A DNA stretch of 7,586 bases from Planctomycetaceae bacterium (GTDB lineage: Bacteria; Planctomycetota; Planctomycetia; Pirellulales; Thermoguttaceae), in the NCBI GenBank assembly GCA_031257725.1, contig JAIROD010000159.1:1-7586 (forward strand), given 5' to 3'. Both the position numbers and the translations under genes were made by a program. Of this stretch, positions 6,691 through 7,586 are shown piece after piece. Numbering within the stretch: the stretch's first letter is position 1; the number at the start of each line of letters is the position of its first letter. Under the pieces are notes generated by a model, which did no database searches, was not told the origin of the DNA, and worked only from the letters and a program-made list of their open reading frames with translations.

Positions 6691-6701
6691 GTAATATATC
6701 A
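6691..6701 (-). promoter_or_regulatory. Candidate extended -10 promoter inside a repeat end
   Basis: The - strand reads TGATATATTAC, giving a TGn extension followed by TATATT (5 of 6 to TATAAT), pointing at the tricorn-like gene. Transcription would begin near 6686, leaving a leader of about 17 nt with the AGGA motif in it. No recognisable -35 box lies 17 bases upstream (CAATCT). The motif is entirely within the family C terminal repeat, so the element would be supplying the promoter. This is an inference from position and sequence. Confidence 0.35.
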
Positions 6702-6739
6702 GTGGAATTTTTCGGAGATTGAAGTTTATTTTTTACCAC

Positions 6740-6792
6740 CCCTAGCCCCTCCGAAGGAGGGGAATGATTCCCCTCCTTCGGAGGGGCTAGGG
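6740..6792. repeat. Perfect 26-bp inverted repeat (long hairpin)
   Basis: Two 26-bp arms (6740-6765 and 6767-6792) are exact reverse complements around a single base. Each arm contains its own smaller dyad, CCCCTCC-GAA-GGAGGGG, so two alternative folds exist: one long stem or two short hairpins. It is GC-rich against AT-rich surroundings. Without a T-tract it is not a standard intrinsic terminator. It sits about 70 bp upstream of the tricorn start, probably before the transcribed region. Confidence 0.9.
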
Positions 6793-6860
6793 AGGGGCAT
6801 TCGGAGTAAACGACTGAATAGTTAAAAAAAATATTTCACTGATATATTACGAAAAAATTG

Positions 6861-6905
6861 GTTAATTGATCAATTGGTTAATTAGTTAATTAGTTAATTA
6901 GTTAA
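6861..6905. repeat. AT-rich 8-bp tandem repeat (GTTAATTA)
   Basis: GTTAATTA repeats directly from 6877 to 6905 (three full copies and a partial one). A degenerate GTTAATTG precedes it at 6861, joined by TGATCAATTG. The stretch is low-complexity and likely slippage-prone. It starts 10 bp outside the right end of family C copy 2. No function is evident. Confidence 0.75.
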
Positions 6906-7123
6906 AATACGTGTTTTGAAATAAAATGTAACAATGTTGAGCCAACATAATTTAATGAAGTATAGTTTAAAAAATTGATAAGAAAACTCTATCCTGTTTA
7001 TTTTGCCTTATTTTTTTTCCTAGAATATCTGAAAAAACGGATTATTTCGGATGTTACGCCATCGTCGAAAATTTCTGACTGTATTCACGCCTGCCATGAT
7101 GAATTTTATCCATTGAAACAATC
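6906..7123. other. AT-rich intergenic stretch without a supported gene
   Basis: A frame starting at a TTG (6975) is open to 7160 but has no ribosome binding site, begins with a T-tract-rich segment, and ends by running into the family A repeat. It is therefore not called. The segment 7030-7115 is somewhat less AT-rich than its surroundings and might be an old gene fragment, but I recognise no family in any frame. Confidence 0.4.
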
Positions 7124-7281
7124 GGGAATCTCTCATAATTCAGAATTTACCAAACGTTAACGGCGTGGGCTTGCCCCGCGTTGTTCGACTTAACCCTAAA
7201 ACACGGGGTAAACCCCATCGTTAACTATTAATTTATTAATTAATAGGTTGAAAATAAAAAACTGAATTATTAGAGATGCCC
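7124..7281. repeat. Family A repeat, copy 2 (158 bp, both ends present)
   Basis: The left end GGGAATCTCTCATAATTCAG (7124-7143) and the right end CTGAATTATTAGAGATGCCC (7262-7281) are inverted repeats matching at 18 of 20 positions. In between lie GTTAACGGCGTGGGC, a GCCCCGC partner arm, one ACACGGGGTAAACCCC unit, an AT-rich TTAATTTATTAATTAAT stretch and GGTTGAAAATAAAAA. The copy at 2229-2415 shares this order. No target-site duplication is visible (CAATC outside the left end, TTATG outside the right). The size, ends and lack of coding capacity fit a non-autonomous element. Confidence 0.8.
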
Positions 7282-7287
7282 TTATGG

Positions 7288-7334
7288 AATATACCGCAAA
7301 CGGCATGATATTGGTTGTTTTTGTTTGATTCAAG
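7288..7334. repeat. Family D 47-bp direct repeat, copy 2
   Basis: It is identical over 47 bp to 2973-3019. It begins six bases after the end of family A copy 2 and is followed directly by a family C end at 7335, so three element families are joined end to end here. Confidence 0.85.
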
Positions 7335-7352
7335 GTAATATATCAGTGGAAT
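7335..7352. repeat. Family C terminal repeat, single end
   Basis: These 18 bases are identical to 6691-6708 and followed by a T-tract (ATATTTTTTTAACGG). No inverted partner is found up to the right edge. This is a solo end, or the left end of an element longer than the 230 bp remaining. Confidence 0.7.
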
Positions 7353-7586
7353 ATTTTTTTAACGGATGTTCCTTTTTTCGAGTGTCCAATTTTCATCAGA
7401 TGCCTCAAAACGTAGTGTTTTGTCCCAGGTGTACCCAGTAAAAAATAATTATTTTTTATTTTTTACTATTTTTTCGGAACTTTATGAGTTTTTTGTTGTT
7501 TAATGTACCCAGTGAGCCGTATTGTTCGCTGAAAAGATTTCTTTCCGATAGAGTATTCCTATCTGGAAAGCGACTTTAACCAACTC
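7353..7586. other. Right-edge intergenic stretch with AT palindrome and short direct repeat
   Basis: No gene is supported here. An 18-bp perfect palindrome, AAAAAATAATTATTTTTT, lies at 7440-7457, and GTAAAAAAT can alternatively pair with ATTTTTTAC ending at 7466. TGTACCCAGT occurs directly twice (7430-7439, 7504-7513), flanking this AT-rich block. CAAAAC-GTAGT-GTTTTG (7406-7422) is a further hairpin. A - strand frame entering from the right edge is open for 28 codons to a TAA at 7500-7502, too little to call. Confidence 0.5.

Larger units (their letters stand above)
6691..6850. repeat. Family C element, copy 2 (160 bp, 18-bp terminal inverted repeats)
   Basis: The ends are GTAATATATCAGTGGAAT (6691-6708) and, inverted, ATTTCACTGATATATTAC (6833-6850), which match at 17 of 18 positions. 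The interior contains the long perfect hairpin at 6740-6792 and, at 6811-6823, CGACTGAATAGTT, an exact match to the reverse complement of the family B end at 2421-2433. There is no coding capacity. It begins 21 bp upstream of the tricorn start codon, so it occupies the promoter region of that gene. No target-site duplication is evident. Confidence 0.8.

Noticed and set aside
6975..7160. Open frame of 61 codons on the + strand
   Set aside because: It has a TTG start, no ribosome binding site, no recognisable protein features, and its last third runs into the family A repeat.
7500..7586. 28-codon open frame on the - strand entering from the right edge
   Set aside because: It is too short and featureless to distinguish from chance; sequence beyond the edge would be needed.

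Overview
The window looks like bacterial chromosome from a moderately AT-rich planctomycete-like organism. Three things suggest this. The TPR protein ends in a module (NNLSWIL, then GKRALELAEKACQLT, then LSTLAAAYAEIGNFEKAIEW) that is very common in Planctomycetota TPR proteins. The second gene is an exported, bacterial-type tricorn protease. The TPR gene has no clear Shine-Dalgarno sequence. Phylum placement is an inference; nothing here fixes genus or species.

Only two genes are firmly supported and they converge. A + strand gene (439-2226) encodes a secreted protein built almost entirely of 34-residue TPR units. A - strand gene (3247-6669) encodes an exported tricorn-type serine protease with two beta-propellers, a PDZ domain and an S41-like catalytic core whose His, Ser and Glu are all visible. 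They are not an operon, and nothing shows a shared pathway; both products carry signal peptides and would act outside the cytoplasm. An open frame running in from the left edge (1-192) may be the tail of another gene, with weak support.

The remaining roughly 2.4 kb is non-coding and unusually full of small structured repeats, which are the most notable content. I separate four families. Family A (2229-2415, 7124-7281) has about 20-bp terminal inverted repeats and a variable number of GGGG-TAAA-CCCC hairpin units. Family B (2419-2660, and 3021-3226 in opposite orientation) has nested terminal repeats and a 106-bp core identical between the two copies. Family C (310-381, 6691-6850, and a single end at 7335-7352) has an 18-bp end, GTAATATATCAGTGGAAT, and lies immediately upstream of both genes. 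Family D is a 47-bp sequence present twice without mismatch (2973-3019, 7288-7334). A run of distinct short hairpins fills 2709-2956. Elements are nested and joined at sharp boundaries, and both genes end exactly at an element: family A begins 2 nt after the TPR stop, and a family-B-like end contains the tricorn stop codon.

No transposase, tRNA, rRNA, CRISPR array or complete insertion sequence was seen. The repeats resemble non-autonomous (MITE- or REP-like) elements whose mobilising enzyme would be elsewhere. The two proteins belong to recognisable families; the repeat mosaic is the part I could not match to a described system.
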